6,413 nt of DNA from positions 1 through 6,413 of the forward strand of contig JABMMO010000174.1 in NCBI GenBank assembly GCA_013205455.1. Direction: 5' to 3'. This DNA comes from Actinomycetota bacterium. GTDB taxonomy: Bacteria > Actinomycetota > Actinomycetes > Nanopelagicales > Nanopelagicaceae. The translations under genes and the position numbers were made by a program. Below the pieces are notes generated by a model. That model was not told the DNA's origin. It made no database searches and was given only the letters and a program-made list of their open reading frames with translations. Of this stretch, positions 5,427-6,413 are shown piece after piece; positions within the stretch are counted from its first letter, which is position 1; every line of letters begins with the position of its first letter.

Positions 5427-6413
5427 TGATCTAATCCTGGGATTAGATGTCGGCACATCATCGGTAAAGGCGCTCTTCATCAATGTTGCTGGTGCGATTT
5501 TAAAGCGTGTTGAAGTAAAGATTGCTACAACTACAAGTCAGAATTCAGTTGCAGAACAGAACGCTGATGATTATTTAGCAGCGTTGGCTGAAATTTCTAA
5601 AAGTAATTCTAATTTAATTGCTAACGTAATTGCAATTGGGCTTTCTGGTCACACACCATCGGTTGTATGTGTAGATAGCGCCGGCAGCGCCGTACGCCCA
5701 GTAATGACTTGGCAAGATAATCGCGCAACTAAAGAAGCTGATGATTTACTAGCCAAATATGGAAATCCCTTTGAAATTATCGGCACATCACTTCCTTGGT
5801 CAGCGAGCGCTTGTCCTGCAAAACTATTTTGGTTAGCAAGACACGAGCCAGAAATAGTTGCAAAGACACGTTGGGTTTTGCAGCCAAAAGATTTTGTTGG
5901 GATGCATTTAACTGGTAAAGCTATTTCAGATCCTTGGTCTTCAAAAGGAATCTGTAATGTGCTAACGCGTGCGCCTATCAGTAACTTATTGGAATTTATC
6001 GGTTGGGATTCAAAAATAGTTCCAGAGCTTGGTGATGGTTACGAAAGTCGTGGTGGTGTTAGCGATGCCGCTGCTAAAGAATTTGGACTACCAGTTGGCA
6101 TACCGGTAAGCATTGGTTGGTCGGATGCCATGTGTGGCATGGTCGCTCTCAACGTCATGAACGAGCCCAGTTCATTTATTATTACTGGAACTTCGGCAAT
6201 TGTCGGCGCCTCAACCAGAACGCCACCTAAAGATGGTGGCTCGCTCTACATAATTCCAAATACCTGCGCACCGTTTGCCATCACTTATGGACCAACTCAA
6301 TCGAGCGGTAGCGCGGTCTCATGGATATCAACGCTCTTAGAAATCAGCCAAGATGAGGCGATCAATTTGGCTGGGCGTTCGGAAAGCCCAGATTTACCTA
6401 TCTTTTTACCTTA
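5419..6413 (+). CDS. FGGY-family carbohydrate kinase, xylulokinase-like (3' end beyond window)
   Basis: The frame is open from TTG 5419 to the right edge, giving 331 residues of a usual 480-520. FGGY kinases phosphorylate sugars, polyols or sugar acids with ATP. Visible marks are the N-terminal phosphate loop LGLDVGTSSVKA (7-18), GLSGH (74-78), the substrate-site block WQDNR (98-102), and QPKDFVGMHLTG (155-166). Next come SDPWSSKG (170-177), GWSDAMCGMV with Asp236 as the expected catalytic base, and ITGTSA (255-260), the second phosphate-binding motif. The two actin-like domains meet near 245, so the ATP-binding half is cut by the window edge. The start overlaps the dehydratase stop by 8 nt, implying translational coupling and a shared pathway. 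The motif after GLSG is HTPSVVCVD in place of the usual QMHG of xylulokinases, and GTSA replaces GTSG. The substrate may therefore differ from xylulose; ribulose, erythritol, gluconate or another polyol are alternatives. Confidence 0.9.
   Translation, partial: MANDLILGLDVGTSSVKALFINVAGAILKRVEVKIATTTSQNSVAEQNADDYLAALAEISKSNSNLIANVIAIGLSGHTPSVVCVDSAGSAVRPVMTWQDNRATKEADDLLAKYGNPFEIIGTSLPWSASACPAKLFWLARHEPEIVAKTRWVLQPKDFVGMHLTGKAISDPWSSKGICNVLTRAPISNLLEFIGWDSKIVPELGDGYESRGGVSDAAAKEFGLPVGIPVSIGWSDAMCGMVALNVMNEPSSFIITGTSAIVGASTRTPPKDGGSLYIIPNTCAPFAITYGPTQSSGSAVSWISTLLEISQDEAINLAGRSESPDLPIFLP

Overview
The window is a gene-dense piece of a bacterial chromosome: six main genes, a seventh running off the right edge, and no gap longer than about 125 bp. 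By eye the base composition is moderately AT-rich (roughly mid-40s % GC). All internal starts have clear Shine-Dalgarno sequences, GTG and TTG starts are used, and genes overlap or sit a few bases apart. There are no rRNA, tRNA, CRISPR or insertion-sequence signals. A streamlined free-living bacterium fits. A low-GC freshwater actinobacterium of the Nanopelagicales (acI) type is my best guess, from composition, compactness and the lysine-rich tail of the regulator. That is an inference and was not tested.

Layout. Positions 2-2271 (+) hold a tight operon: the 3' end of a thiamine-diphosphate (TPP) dehydrogenase E1 alpha subunit, the complete E1 beta subunit (ATGA overlap) and a short-chain dehydrogenase (12-bp gap). 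After a 123-bp gap with a perfect 18-bp palindrome comes a GntR/FadR-type (FCD) regulator (2395-3117, +). Its 3' end overlaps by 11 bp the end of an LDH2/YlbC-type 2-hydroxyacid dehydrogenase on the minus strand (3107-4120). That gene diverges from a second plus-strand operon across a 97-bp promoter region containing a 9-bp inverted repeat. The second operon is a mandelate-racemase-type enolase-superfamily enzyme (4218-5426), overlapped by 8 nt by an FGGY carbohydrate kinase that starts at TTG 5419 and continues beyond 6413.

How the genes may work together. The set reads as an acid-sugar or polyol catabolic cluster under a local regulator. The enolase-superfamily enzyme would dehydrate a sugar acid to a 2-keto-3-deoxy acid. 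The SDR and LDH2-type enzymes would interconvert hydroxyl and keto groups. The FGGY kinase would phosphorylate a ketose, polyol or sugar acid. The E1 alpha/beta pair would decarboxylate or cleave a 2-oxo or acetoin-like intermediate. The families are recognised with confidence; the substrate and the order of steps are not determined by the sequence. The most unusual point is the pairing of a PDH/acetoin-type E1 with sugar-acid enzymes, with an SDR in the position where an E2 gene often lies.
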